64,000 bases of DNA from Hyperoodon ampullatus (Eukaryota > Chordata > Mammalia > Artiodactyla > Ziphiidae): assembly GCA_949752795.1 (NCBI GenBank), contig CATKHW010000559.1, positions 1-64,000 on the forward strand. The letters are read 5' to 3'. Each line of letters opens with the position of its first letter. The first letter of the stretch is position 1. Below are positions 24,029 through 36,632 of the stretch, in pieces. A model generated the notes under the pieces. That model was given only the letters and a program-made list of their open reading frames with translations. It searched no databases and was not told the DNA's origin. A program made the position numbers and the translations under genes.

Positions 24029-24290
24029 TGTTTCTTGCACAGCACACAGAAACAGGGCCAGCACAACTGATGGAAAACAAACTTTCCACAGGAGAAGGAC
24101 ATTTCATTTCCTTAGCACAGAATCCAATAGTGAATATTAGCCTCAAAGGAGAAAGGTGGAGTGAATTTCCTCCATCTACTCCTGGAGGCCCCTTCTTTCT
24201 CGGGCTCCTCCAGAGCTGGGTGTGCCATGTGGGTACAAGCATGGGCTCCCTGCAAAAAGAAGGAGGTCTGCCTAGAACTAGGTGCTTCAG
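24029..24290 (+). other. Candidate plus-strand exon in U4
   Basis: The frame is open. The surrounding ORF is longer (189 codons from 23725) only because an upstream stop is absent. Confidence 0.3.
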
Positions 24291-24479
24291 GTAAGGGGGG
24301 AGGACTCATCCCGAGGCTCTAATAGGAAACAGTTAGAATGAGGGAAGTCCAGATAGATGTATCATAACCATTCAGAATGCTATGAGACCTACTAAGAGAT
24401 GAGATTTCTTATTAAATGAAGTTGTACTTGACCCTGGAGTAGGGATTCTGAAACCCTGTTTTGTTCACTAAGAATCCAG

Positions 24480-24680
24480 CCGTGGAGCAACTAAGCCCGT
24501 GCACCACAACTACTAAGCCTGTGCTCTAGAGCCCGCAAGTCACAACTACTGAGCCCACGTGCCACAACTATTGAAGCCCATGCACCTAGAGCCCGTGGTC
24601 TGGAACAACAGTAGCCACCGAAATGAGAAGCCCGCACAGTGCAACGAAGACCCAACACAGCCAAAAGAAAAAAAAAAAAA
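24480..24680 (+). mobile_element. CHR-1-like SINE in U4
   Basis: Full copy with identical target duplications aagaatccag at 24470-24479 and 24681-24690. Confidence 0.85.
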
Positions 24681-25098
24681 AAGAATCCAGTAAACAATTG
24701 CCTGGGTGGTGATAGGATTTGTTTTCAAGGTTAAATGAGGCTCAATTGGTATAAAATCAATGCACACACTGAAAGTGTACAGTTTATTTACTTTTATATC
24801 CATACCCATTCATGATGCAGTGTTGATGGGAATATTTTCTAGAAAGTTGGCACCAGTAACAGTGATGTTTAGGGGAACATAAATCAAGAGAAACACAACA
24901 CAAAATGTTCACATACACACACAGAATCATACCACTCATTTCACATACAGACACACCCTGTCTCATGCACACAAACCTACACCACCTAACCGTAATACAG
25001 CTTCTTCCTGGGACTATAGTAATTGGTCACATTACTTGTAAATCTCTTTCTATCACCAGGGCCCCTACTCTCATTCCCAGCACAAATTTGGAATCTGT

Positions 25099-25434
25099 TT
25101 GCCCTCTACACTAAAACCAGCAAAAATGTCCCACTTTCTCATCTTCAAAGTTCTTCCTCCCCAAGTGACTGATTCCAGAATACATACTGTTTACACGTTC
25201 TGTGAAGGCCACCTGCAATTACAGAAGAGAAAACACTATGAGGATAAGATCACAGTGATGCTCAGGCCTTTTGTTCATTTGCTGACAGTAGAAAACCTCA
25301 TAAGAAACAGTGGTCCAGGGAACCCAGAAAGGGTTATCAGAGCAAACCTACTCAGGCTGAAAGGCAAGAACTTTGCTGGGAGGATGGAACTTCCAAGTCC
25401 ATTTAGGTTGGAAATTACAGAATTCTTTGCCTAG
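25099..25434 (+). other. Recurrent 111-residue open frame, U4
   Basis: Intact, with private HTVYTFC, MLRPF and NPERV, shared with U7; ends in FFA. Confidence 0.2.
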
Positions 25435-28400
25435 AGGAAAAATCGATGCAGGAGAGAGAGCTCCGTACTCCACAGGCTGTAATGGATGCTGTCAATTTTA
25501 ATGTCCTGTGGAATCAGGCACCATGAGTTGGTAATAGACTCTCACTCCACATTCTCCCAACCAAGGGAATTGTATGTATCTGGAAGGAGTACCCTCAAAT
25601 ATTCATAACTTAATTCTATTGAAAGAGAAATAAAGCAATATTTCTATCTCAGACCAGAAAAAATCCAGCTAACCTTGATTTCCCACGGAGGCTTTTCTTC
25701 TATCCTATCATGGTGCAGGTCATCCGCCACATCCTCAGGGAGAGCTGGAGGGACACAGAGTAACTGTCAGGACACTGGTGCTGCGGCTCAGGAATTACTC
25801 AGGGGCTTTCTTCTCGATGAGGACGTGGGGTGGTGTGTATGGATGTGGGAGGTTAGTAAGTGTGGGCTGAGCTGGTGTTGGGCCATCCTCTTTGGGGGAT
25901 GAAGGAAGGCAAAGGACAAGAGGAAGGAAATGAAAAGAGAGCTTTGGCTTTCTAGCTAAGGGGAGCCTAATCAGAAGGGAAGGGTCGATCTAAAAAATGG
26001 TAAACACTAAACTGTATGCTTTGTTTCAATGACAGAGACCCATGACCCATCCTGCCTCTTTTGAGCTTCTGCTAAATTGCCACTGTATCTTGATTTTTCC
26101 CAGATCACTCTTTCCCCAGCATCCACAATGCCAGCTACTGCATTTATCATGTCTTCTGTTGTATGATATTTTATACTTGATTAACAGCAACCTCCCTTAA
26201 AGGACTGAATTCAATCCTAGACAAAATATGCTATATTTATTCACTAATCACTTGTCTTAAAGAAAATCAAATACACAAGGTTTGACAAAACTGAAATCCT
26301 ACCATTTAGATACAGCCACTATCAATCGTGTCATATTTTTCTCCCAATCTTTGTTTTCTATACAATGTATGTATGCCCCCTGAGTCAGGGGCTGTGCATA
26401 CTCTAGGGAGCTGTTCCATAAGTGGGACACTTCGTTATGAAGAGGGAGCCCGGACTGAGCACAGCCTGTCTCTAACCCAGCTGTGCAGGAGAAGTGTACA
26501 GGCTAACAGTCAGGTTCCACTTTGAGTCCTTGGGTGTGGGCTACAGGAATTGACCAATGCTAAGGCTTATGGTAATGTTATCCAATACAATAAAATAGCT
26601 CCCTGATTCTTATCTGCTTCTGGCCTTGTTTAAGCAGTGACACCAGCACTGACAGATATGACCTGTACTGTATACATGGGGTCTCACACCTCTCAGAATC
26701 TGTGAGCTGACCAGGAGAATGCAGGTCCTGAGGTGAATTTCACCTTAATGACTGTGCCAAAGTCAACTGATATGTCCACCCATAGCTGCCCTGGATTCTG
26801 TGACCACTAAGGCCACCTGATAGGCAAGTTCTGGACCTTTGGAGATTCTAGGACTTCCAGCCAAGGATACGGATGCAGGGACTCCCTTGCTCCATGACTG
26901 AGGACCCCTTGGCTAAGTGGTAAGTGCAGGTCAGGGATCAAGTGCATCCACATTGGGACCCACCCCTGGGTTCTCAGTATGGCTTTTCCACTTAGGAGGT
27001 CAAGAGCTTAGAACATTTATCTCTGCACCATCTCCTTCTGAGGAAAAGGAATATTAACCAAATCTGGGCAACAGCTGTGTTGAGGGAAGAACATGCAAAC
27101 AACTTCACAAACAAATAAGGGTCCTGTGCCTGAGCTAACCTTAGGTACTTCAAAACAACTCCGTAAGTCTCTTAGCCCCTTAGAGCGGATGAAAGCAATA
27201 TTAGAGTTAAAAGTAACTTGTCCCAATTCCCTTAGTCTGGAACACTGAAACAAAATTCTACAGCAGAGGAAGTCTCATAAGCACACAGCACCTGCCTGGG
27301 TTTACCCCAGCCTTGGAAGAACTGGGAAGGATAAGACCAAGGCAGGCCTGAGGAAAGGTCAGAGGGTAGGCAGGTCTGGGGTGTGGGGAGCAGGGGCAGG
27401 GCTGTCTGGACGGAGTAGTGGGTTGTAAGAAGAGCAGTGACCCTGGGTCCTGCTGCCCTGAGTCTCTGTCCTGGGCCTGGTCAACACCAGGAGACCAGGT
27501 CAGCAGGGCTGTGAAAGCAAGTGTGTAAAGAAGCCCAGCAGCCCCTTCACACAGCCCTCTAGAATTTCTGCCGCCCATGGAGGGTCTCTAGGGTAGCTGG
27601 ACGTGGACCCCTCTCAAATGGAAGCATGTCAGCACATCAGCCTTGGGGAAGTGCAGAGGCTGAGATGAGCTCAAGGAGACTGAGCACATGCAGTGATCCC
27701 AGAGCACGTGTTCTGTGACTCATCCATATCCGGGACTGTCCTTTACAAGAGGAACTAACAGTGAGCACAAAACATGAGGTGAAGCCACAAGTCCTGAAAG
27801 TGCAGAGGGAGACAGTTCACTTCTCATCCACCACCTCACCCTTTCTAGAAGAACTTGGTCTCAAGTTTCAAGGGCCCATGAGTTTTCACCCACAGGTTCT
27901 GTCCATCATAGGTCAATATGCAAAAGAACACAAACTCTACTGTGCACAATAACCTAGATGTGCTAACCAGAAAACAAACTTCCATATTAGGCAGTGACAA
28001 GCACAAGAAAGAGAAGCTCATGTGCAAAAGATCAGTTTTGATGAGCAAATCAAGAAAAGGTGATTATAGAGCACAGTCACGTCTAAGGACACAATTGCTC
28101 TCTATTGTATCATTAAAATGTGAAAAAAACAAAGAACTCTACACATATTTCATTCTTCTTTCTGATTTCATATCCACCTTCCTCAGTCTCCAAAGCAGGA
28201 GATATAACCCTAAAGTTCCAGGAACCCTCTGCCATTAGATCCTACCTAAGTGTTGTTCCTACTTGTATCCTTTTCTTTATCACGGCCACAAATGCTATTC
28301 AAAGGCAATTCTGTAGAAACACGAATATGAATTTACAAGTCTTATGGATACATTTAAAATGTGACTAATGTGACTGAGTAATGGGATATTTTATTTTCTT

Positions 28401-28478
28401 TTATTTTAATACACTGAGTTAATCATTGATTGAATTAAATAAATTATAACAGGCACATCTAGCTAGTGGCTACCACAC

Positions 28479-28953
28479 TGTAATACACAACCCTCTCTCT
28501 CTCTCTCTCCATATATATATATATATGTGTATATATATATATAAAGTATATGGAGGATGTTACCACCGCTCCCCTGGTTATTCCCCTCTGTATGGTCTAC
28601 CCATTCAAGATGGCTGTTTGCTGATGGTTTACCAAAGGAAAAACCTCTGCCCCGTGAAGGTACTTAGCCCAAGGGGTAAGAGGGATGCGTACCTCTGCTG
28701 GTTTCCCTGGTAACCGATGAACCCATCTGCTGTCAATTCCCCCTTTAACTGGTAGCCTGCCTATTCCGCGCAGAGAGAAGCATGCTGCTACTGCTGCTGC
28801 TGCGTTCTGCCTGCCATTGGCTATCTACAGTGGGATGTCTCTCCAGGACCACTTTGCTTCTGATGTGAAAGATCTCCCATCTATTAAACCATGAATGTCT
28901 CTGTCCCTGACTTCGGGCTCTTTCCTTAGCCCTGAGGCTGAGCAAGTACAGGG
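28479..28953. mobile_element. LTR-like insertion in U4
   Basis: Same insertion, with variants gctgatgg, gatgcgtacc and gcaggcgtgag that differ from U2 and U7. Confidence 0.4.
28491..28545. repeat. (CT)n-(TA)n microsatellite in U4
   Basis: Same locus; the tagata interruption is absent. Confidence 0.9.
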
Positions 28954-29297
28954 CTTGCAGGCGTGAGAGGTGCAGCCCAACACCTTCTGCAGGGCAGTTT
29001 GCTGGCCAGATTTGATGATTCATTTGTAGGTGTTTCCTAGGCTCATGCACACTTGCCAGGCACTCATGAGACCTTGGGGACACTGAAACAGTAATGTCAG
29101 CACCCAGATCCTAGAGGAATTCCCGACAGGTGTTCCACTTGACGGGAGAGGTAATGAGCATGGCCCAGTGCACCTGTGCTAGACATAATCAGCGAGCAGG
29201 TGCAGAAGGGAGGGAGGGACATTCACTCACTTCCTGAGGCCATCCTTCTCACCACTGCCTCTGAAAAATCCAGGGAAGGAAGGGACAAAATGCCCTT

Positions 29298-30307
29298 AGA
29301 AGGTGAATGGCCTGTACACTGAAAACTACAAACCACTGCTGAGAGAATTAAACAAGGAACAAATAATTGAAATGACATATCATATTCATAGACTGGAGAC
29401 ATATTATTGTTGACATTTCTACACTACCCAAATGTAAGTATAAATTCATTGTAATACCTATCAAAATCCCAATGTCATTTTCAAAGAAATAGAAATAAAA
29501 AAGATCCTAAAATACATATGGAACCACTAAGGACTCCAAACAGACAACACAATCCTGAGAACAAAGAACATAGATGGAGGCTTCTCACTTCCTGACTTCA
29601 AAACACATTACAAAGCCACAGGAATCAAAACTGTACAGTACTGACATAGAAACAGATACATAGGCCTAAAGACCAGAATAAATAACCCCCAAGAAAACAC
29701 ATAGATACATGGCCAAATGAAATTCACCAACCTTCTAAGACAACAAATAGGGAAAGTATAGTTTTTTCAACAGTCAATAGGATGAAAATATAACTTACAG
29801 AAAGATTACAAACATATATCAGAAAAGGAGCTAATATACAAAACATCAAAGAAAAACACTACAACTCAAATGCAAACTAAGTTAAAAAAATAAAAAGGGC
29901 AAATAACTGGGTTCAGAAATGTGCAAAGACTTAAATAAGACATTTCCTGAAAAAGACATACAAATGGCTAACAAATATAGGAAAAGGTTCTCAACCTCAC
30001 TAATCATCAGGGCAATGCAAATCAACACCTCATACCTGTTAGGCTGTGTATTATAAAGAAAAAAATTAACAGTTTAAGGCCAAGATGTGGGGAATTGGAA
30101 ACTTTGTACACTGCTGGTGGGAATGTAAAATGGTGCCGCTATTATGAAAAAGAGTATGGGGGTTCCTTATAAAATTATAAACAGAAATATCATATGATTC
30201 AGCAATCACAGTTCTGGGTATATATCCAAAGGAAATTAAATCAGTATCACAATGAGATGAACATAGGTTCATTGCAGCATTCTACACAATAGCCTAGATA
30301 TGCAACC
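29298..30307 (+). mobile_element. LINE-1 3' fragment L1-B in U4, 3' end lost
   Basis: Almost identical to the U2 copy, including the empty SINE site and the fusion at about 30300. Confidence 0.88.
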
Positions 30308-31799
30308 AACTTCACAAAACAAGTAAGTGTCCTGTGCCTGAGCTAACCTTAGGTACTTCAAAACTACTCTGTAAGTCTCTTAGCCCCTTAGAGAGGATGA
30401 AAGCAATATTAGAGTTAAAAGAAACTTGTACCAATTCCCTTAGTCTGGAATGCTGAAACAAAAGTTCTACAACAGAGGAAGCCTCATAAACACACAACGC
30501 CTGCCAGGGTTTACCCCAGCCTTGGAAGAACTGGGAAGGATAAGACCAAGGCAGGCCTGAGGAAAGGGCAGAGGGTAGGCAGGACTGGGGAGTGGGGAGC
30601 AGGGGCAGGGCTGTCTGGACGGAGCAGTGGGTTGTAAGAAGACAGTGACCCTGGGTCCCGCTGCCTTGAGTCTCTGTCCTGGGCCTGGTGAATTCCAGGA
30701 GACCAGGTTAGCAGGGCTGTGAGAGCCAGTGTGTGAAGAAGCCCAGCAGCCCCTTCACACAGTCCTCTAGAATTCCTGCCGGCCATGAAGGGTCTTTAGG
30801 ATCAGCTGGACGTGGAGCCCTCTCAAATGGAAGCATGTCAGCACATCAGCCTTGGGAGGTGCTGAGGCTGAAATGAGGAGACTGAGCACATGCAGTGATC
30901 CCAAATCACGTGTTCTGTGACTCTTCCACCTCTGGGAGCGTGCTTTCCATGAGGAATAAACAGCGAGGACAAAAGTAAGATGAAGCTACAAGTCCTGAAA
31001 GTGTAGAGGGAGAGAGTTCAACTCTCATCCACCACCTGACACAAAGTATAAGAACTTGTTCTCCAGTGTCAAGTGACTATGAGAGTTTTGTTCCCACTAG
31101 GATATGGCCATCATACGTGAATGTAAAAAGGAAACCAAAATCCTTGGTGCAAAATACCCTCCAGGTACCGAACAGAAACGAACCTTTCATTTTTGGCAGT
31201 GAAAAAGCAATGAAAGAGTAGTCTTGTGAGAAAGAAAATTTCTGAATGGCAAAGCAAGAAAAGAAGCACAGTACAGTCAAAGGACATGGACACGATAACT
31301 CTATTTTATCATTAAAGTTTGGAAAGAACAAATCAGAATTCTACACATATTTCCTTCTTCTTCCTGATTTCATATTCACCTTCCTTAGTTTCTAAAGAAC
31401 CGGGTGGAACCCCAGTGTTCTAGGAATTGTCTCGCTTTAGATCCTACCTGAGAGTTGTTCCCTATGTGAATCGTCATCAGCATCACTGCTATGTATGCTC
31501 TCCACGATCCATTCTGTATGAACACAACCATGAACATAAAGTTATTATACAAGTTGACCCACCCATTTCTCCTACTCAACTTGCTGGCTCACACAGCATC
31601 ACCCTGGTCTTCCCTCCAGGTTCTCAGACCTCCCCTGTGCTCTGTGCAGACAGAGTCCTTCAATAAGATCTTGATCACAGTTGAAAATTTCAAATGAGGG
31701 AGAGATGCTGAGAAAATCACCTTTCGACCCCTCACTTCTATAGACCCATTTATAGCTTTCACCATCAACCTTACCAACCTGAAATTCCAGATGTTACAG

Positions 31800-31946
31800 A
31801 CACACTTGAGACATGGCTACTGTGACCAAGCAATTGTGTGTTTCTTGCATTTTTTAATAGAATGAGTTAATTATTGTTTGAACTAAAGTAATTATAAATA
31901 GACACATTTGGTTAGTGGCTACCACACTCGGAAGCTCAGGTGTAAG
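31800..31946. mobile_element. hAT-Charlie-like remnant in U4
   Basis: Same element, with variants cttgagacatggctac and aaagtaattataa. Confidence 0.55.
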
Positions 31947-32310
31947 AAATCCAAAGATGAGAAAGAGGCAACCAGCCACCCTTCCCCTGGTTGTTCTTTA
32001 CTGCAGAAAATTTGATGGCCTGATCTGATCATTAGTATGTAGGTATATCTTGGGCTCTTGGACCCACGCCAGGCATTGGGAGAGTCCTTGTGGACACTGA
32101 AATAGTACAGTCAACACTCAGATCCAAGAGGAATTCCCAGCAAGGGGCCCACTTGTAGACAGAGGTGAAGGGCATGGCCCAGTACACCTGTATTAGACAT
32201 AATCAGAGAGTAGGTGCAGAGGGGAGGGAGGGATTTCACTCTCTCCATGAGTCCATCCTTCTCACCCCTGACTCTAGAAGACCTAAGGAAGGCAGTGGAA
32301 AAGGCCCCGT

Positions 32311-33980
32311 AGGAGGTGAAAAATTTGTATACTGAAAACTAAAGGACATTGCAGAAAGAAATTAAAGAAGAGACAAATAATTGGAATGATATAAGATGTT
32401 CATAGACTGGATTATTAAATACTGTTGGCATTTCTATACTACATATAGTGATGTACACATATATCACAACAACCCACAAAATTCCATGTCATTATTATAG
32501 AAGTGGACAGAATCCTAAAATACATATGGAACCCCCCACAAGTGGATAAAACAAACTTGAGAGCAAAGAGCAATGATGGAGATTAACACTTCCTGAACTC
32601 AAAACACATAACAATGCCACAGTAGTCAACACAGTCTGCTAGTGGCATCAAGACAGTGAGATAGACCAATGAAATATAATAGAGAGACCCCAAATAAACG
32701 CACATATATATGGCCAACTGATCTTGGCCAAGATTCTAAGATTACCAAGTGAAGAAAGGATAGTCTCTTCAACAATCAACAGAATGAAAAGGCAACCTAT
32801 AGGATGGGAGGAAATATGTGTAAACCTTGTATCTGAATAAGGGACCAATATCCAGAATATATAAGAAACTACTACAAGTCAATTACAAAAAAACAGCGGG
32901 CAAATAACTGAGTTTAAAAATGGGTAAAAAGCTTCACTAGACATTTCTCCATAAAGACATACAAGTGGTCAATCTACATATGAAAATTTGCTCAACATCG
33001 CTAAGCATCAGGGAAATGGAAATCAAGCCACAAGGAGATATCACTCACACCTGTTAGGATGTGTATTATAAAAAGACAATTAGGTCTTCCCTGGTGGCAC
33101 AGTGGTTGAGAGTCCGCCTGCCGATGCAGGGGACACGTGTTCGTGCCCCGGTCTGGGAGGATCCCACATGCCACTGAGCGGCTGGGCCCATGAGCCATGG
33201 CCGCTGAGCCTGTGTGTTTGGAGCCTGTGCTCCGCAACGGGAGAGCCCACCACAATGAGAGGCCCGTGTACTGCAAAAAAAAAAAAAAAAAAGAAAAGAA
33301 AAAAGAAAGAAAATTAATGGACGTTGGCAAAGATGTGAAGAATTGGAACTCCTGTACCCTGTTTTGTACCCTGTAGTAATGTAAAATGGCCATTATGGAA
33401 AAGAGAATGGAGGTCCCCCAAAAATTATTAAGAGAACTATCATAAAATCCACAATCACTCATTTAGGTTTATATACAAAGGAGATAAAACAAGAATGTCC
33501 AAGAGATATCTACAATCTCATGTCCATTGCAGCATTATACACAATTCACAACATAGGAAAACTGCCTAGTGTCCATGAGAAGATGAATTAATAAAGAAAA
33601 TGTGGTGTATACATACAGTGGAATTTGATTCAGTCTTTGAAAAAGAAGGAAATCCTGCCATTTGTAGCAACACGAAAGAACTTGGAGGACATTTGTAAGA
33701 GTGAAATAAGCCAGTCACAGAAGGTCAAAAACTGAAAGAAAACTCCGAGAAGCAAAGAGTAGAAGGGTGGTTCCAAGAGTTGGCAGGAGGTTGACATGGG
33801 AAGTCTCTGTTCAATGGTAAGAATGTGTTATTTCAAAATGGAAAAGTTCTAGACACATGCTGTACAACAAGGTGCATGTAGTCAACAGGACTGCCTGGAC
33901 ATTTCAAAACTTGTTAAGAAGCTGGATTTCATCGTATGTGTACTTTTACAACAATAAAATACACATATGTAAAATAAATA
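32311..33980 (+). mobile_element. LINE-1 3' fragment L1-A in U4
   Basis: Same insertion, with a nested SINE at 33083. The variant gatataagatgttc after the start and the loss of gtgtag near 33390 are shared with U7. Confidence 0.9.
33083..33304 (+). mobile_element. CHR-2-type SINE in U4 L1-A
   Basis: Closest to the cetacean consensus in the body (gagcggctgggcccatgagcc). The start reads ggtcttccctgg, shared with U7. Confidence 0.9.
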
Positions 33981-34914
33981 CAAAGTGGAAAAAGGGGAAA
34001 AAAGAAGAAAAATAAGGAAAGGGAGTCAACAGAGGGAAAGAAGGAAGCAGGAAGGGTCTCGAATGTACACAGGTATCAGGAGATAATGGGAGAGAAGCTC
34101 CTCTCCCCAGGCTTTAAAGAAGACATCTCTCCAGAGTTCACTCCAGCAAGAGGGGGATGTCCTTTCTCTTCCCCATTCAACCAGAAGTGCCAATAGCATC
34201 CTAAGTGTGGCCCACGCTGTGCTCAGGTGTACACTTTTCCTTGATCTCTAAACCAACCACCCCTGACTCCCCATGGCTCAGGTGCCCTTCCTGTATCTCC
34301 TTCCACTTCACTAAAGCATTTCCCTCTTCAAGTCCAGACCGAGGCGCCAATCCTGTCCTCACACGTGGGGTCCACTGGGCGGGTCTCTGAGTTCTTAAGA
34401 GCCTCCCTGTGAGTAGCAGGCACTGAATCGCACACCAGGGTTCCCCTCAGCACCATCAGTAATCTACCACCTAGGGATTCAGGATTTCTAGAACAACTTT
34501 ACTCATACACAGTCTCTTGGGTAAACAAGTGACATTTTACAATCAAGCATTTTCAGTTTTTTCTTTGGTGGGGAAAATATTGACACATATAAGGCAATCA
34601 TATTCTATTAAAGTATGTATTTCTCAAAGGACTCACTATCGAAAAAAAATTTTTAAGTATAACTTTCCATGTTTTAATTGACTTTACTCCCAGACTTGTT
34701 TGCTTGCAAAAGCCTTCAGAAAATACCAAGAACCTACTTCATCTGGCAGTTTGCACAGCAACATGAGTGGAGATGCTCTTGTCACACTGCTTGGTTTCTC
34801 TCTCCCACCTTGCAAAGCACAACCTCCTGTCTGCCCTCCTGGGAAGGGAGCCAGTGCCCACCTTGAGCTCAATCACTGGGGTAGATCTCTTGGTTCTGTC
34901 TTCAACGTATGCAG

Positions 34915-35176
34915 TGTTCCTTGCCCAGCACACAGAAACAGGCCCGGCACAAGTGATGGAAGACAGACTTTCCACAGGAGAAGGACATTTCGTTTCCTTA
35001 GCACAGAATCCGATAGTGAATATTAGCCTCAAAGGAGAAAGGTGGAGTGAATTTCCTCCATCTACTCCTGGAGGCTCCTTCTTTCTCGGACTCCTCCAGA
35101 ACTGGGTGTGGCATGTGGGTACAAGCATGGGCTCCCTGCAAAAGGAAGGAGGCCTGCCTAGCACTAGGTGCTTCAG
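34915..35176 (+). other. Candidate plus-strand exon (262 nt) in block a, U5
   Basis: Bounded by an acceptor-like site (ggttctgtcttcaacgtatgcag) and a donor-like site (ttcag, then gtaagg). One frame is open throughout and lies in a 137-residue ORF (34767-35180). Its sequence includes VNISLKGERWSEFPPSTPGG and LLQNWVWHVGTSMGSLQKEG. I recognise no domain, signal peptide or membrane segment in it. It could be an exon of a decayed gene or chance; two older units have lost the frame. Confidence 0.3.
35062..35135 (-). other. Candidate minus-strand last exon, block a, U5
   Basis: On the minus strand an acceptor-like tract (ttccttttgcag) ends at 35136. The next 74 bases stay in frame with the three upstream candidates (h, d, c) and reach a stop (TAG) at 35064-35062; the frame includes SSGGVRERRSLQE. 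U1 has an earlier stop here. It overlaps the plus-strand candidate, so at most one of them is likely to be real. Confidence 0.2.
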
Positions 35177-35366
35177 GTAAGGGGGGAGGACTCATCCCGA
35201 GGCTCTAATAGGAAACAGTTAGAATGAGGGAAGTGGCAGACACATGTATCATAACCATTCAGAATGCTATGAGACCTACTAAGAGATGAGATTTCTTATT
35301 AAATGAAGTTGTAATTGACCCAGTAGTAGGGATGCTGAAACCCAGTTTTGTTCATTAAGATACCAG

Positions 35367-35568
35367 CCATTGGGCAACTATGTCCGTGCACCACAACTAC
35401 TAAGCCTGTGCCGTAGAGCCTGCAAGTCACAACTACTGAGCCCACGTGCCACAACTATTGAAGCCCATGCACCTAGAGCCCGTGCTCTGGAACAACAGAA
35501 GCCACCGAAATGAGAAGCCCGCACACTGCAACGAAGACCCAACACAGCAAAAAGAAAAAAAAAAAAAA
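35367..35568 (+). mobile_element. CHR-1-like SINE in U5
   Basis: The left target duplication has changed to aagataccag (35357-35366); the right one at 35569-35578 is unchanged. U8 has the same change. Confidence 0.85.
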
Positions 35569-35986
35569 AAGAATCCAGTAAACATTTGCCTGGGTGGTGA
35601 TAGGATTTGTTTTCCAGGTTAAATGAGGCTCACTTGGTATAAAATCAATGCACACACTGAAAGTGTACAGTTTATTTACTTTAATATCCATACCCATTCA
35701 TGATACAGTGGTGATGGGAATATTTTCTAGAAAGTTGGCACCAGTAACAGTGATGTTTAGGGGAACATAAATCAAGGGAAACACAACACAAAAAGTTCAC
35801 ATACACACACAGAATCATCCCACTCATTTCACATACAGACACACCCTGTCTCATGCACACAAACCTACACCACCTAACCGTAATACAGCTTCTTCCTGGG
35901 ACTATAGTAATTGGTCACATTACTTGTAAATCACTTTCTATCACCAGGACACCTACTCTCATTCCCAGCACAAATTTGGAATCAGT

Positions 35987-36322
35987 TTGCCCTCTACACT
36001 AAAACCAGCAAGAATGTCCCACTTTCTTATCTTCAAAGTTCTTCCTCCCCAAGTGACTGATTCCAGAATACATACCGTTTTCACGTTCTGGGAAGGCCAC
36101 CTGCAATTACAGAAGAGAAAACACTATGAGGATAAGATCACAGTGATGCTCAGGTCTTTTGTTCATTTGCTGACAGTAGAAAACCTCATAAGAAACAGTG
36201 GTCCAGGGAACCCAGCAAGGGTTATCAGAGCAAACCTACTCAGGCTGAAAGGCAAGAACTTTGCTGGGAGGATGGAACTTCTAAGTCCATTTAGGTTCGA
36301 AATTACAGAATTCTTTGCCTAG
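35987..36322 (+). other. Recurrent 111-residue open frame, U5
   Basis: Intact, with FWEGH and MELLSPFRFE, shared with U8. Confidence 0.2.
36076..36100 (-). other. Candidate minus-strand 25-nt exon, block c, U5
   Basis: On the minus strand, cttctgtaattgcag precedes and gtatgt follows a 25-nt segment. Equivalents: 1408-1432, 8946-8970, 25188-25212, 52322-52346 and 63213-63237. Both splice-like ends are kept in all six. Confidence 0.25.
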
Positions 36323-36561
36323 AGGAAAAATCGCTGCAGGAGAGAGAGCTCCATACTCTACAGGCTGTAATGGATGCTGTCAATCGTAATGTCCTGTGGA
36401 ATCAGGCTCCATGAGTTGGTAATAGACTCTCACTCCACATTCTCCCAACCAAGGGAATTGTATGTATCTGGAAGGAATACCCTCAAATATTCATAACTTA
36501 ATTCTATTGTAAGAGAAATAAAGCAATATTTCTATCTCAGACCAGAAAAAATCCAGCTTAC

Positions 36562-36632
36562 CTTGGGGATCCACGGAGGCTTTTCTCCTGTCCTATCATG
36601 GTGCAGGTCATTCGCCACATCCTCAGGGAGAG
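36562..36632 (-). other. Candidate minus-strand 71-nt exon, block d, U5
   Basis: Preceded on the minus strand by ctctgtgtccctccag and followed by gtaagc. One frame reads LPEDVANDLHHDRTGEKPP. Equivalents: 1894-1964, 9432-9502, 25674-25744, 52808-52878 and 63700-63770; all stay open. The donor in U4 and U7 is gttagc. Confidence 0.25.

Larger units (their letters stand above)
23777..34662. repeat. Tandem unit U4 (10.89 kb, long form)
   Basis: Same order as U2. It pairs with U7 at an offset of 27,134-27,137 bases. Private marks include loss of four bases in the poly-A stretch near 28130 (aaacaaagaactct, where other long units read aaacaagtcagaactct) and the SINE start ggtcttccctgg, shared with U7 only. 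Confidence 0.9.

Noticed and set aside
23725..24294. 189-residue plus-strand frame, the longest in the window
   Set aside because: Longer than its partners only because one upstream stop is lost in U4; U7, its close partner, starts at the usual place.
33001..33462. 153-residue minus-strand frame (also 60138-60599)
   Set aside because: It is the antisense of L1-A plus the nested SINE; the phenylalanine run is the poly-A tail read backwards.
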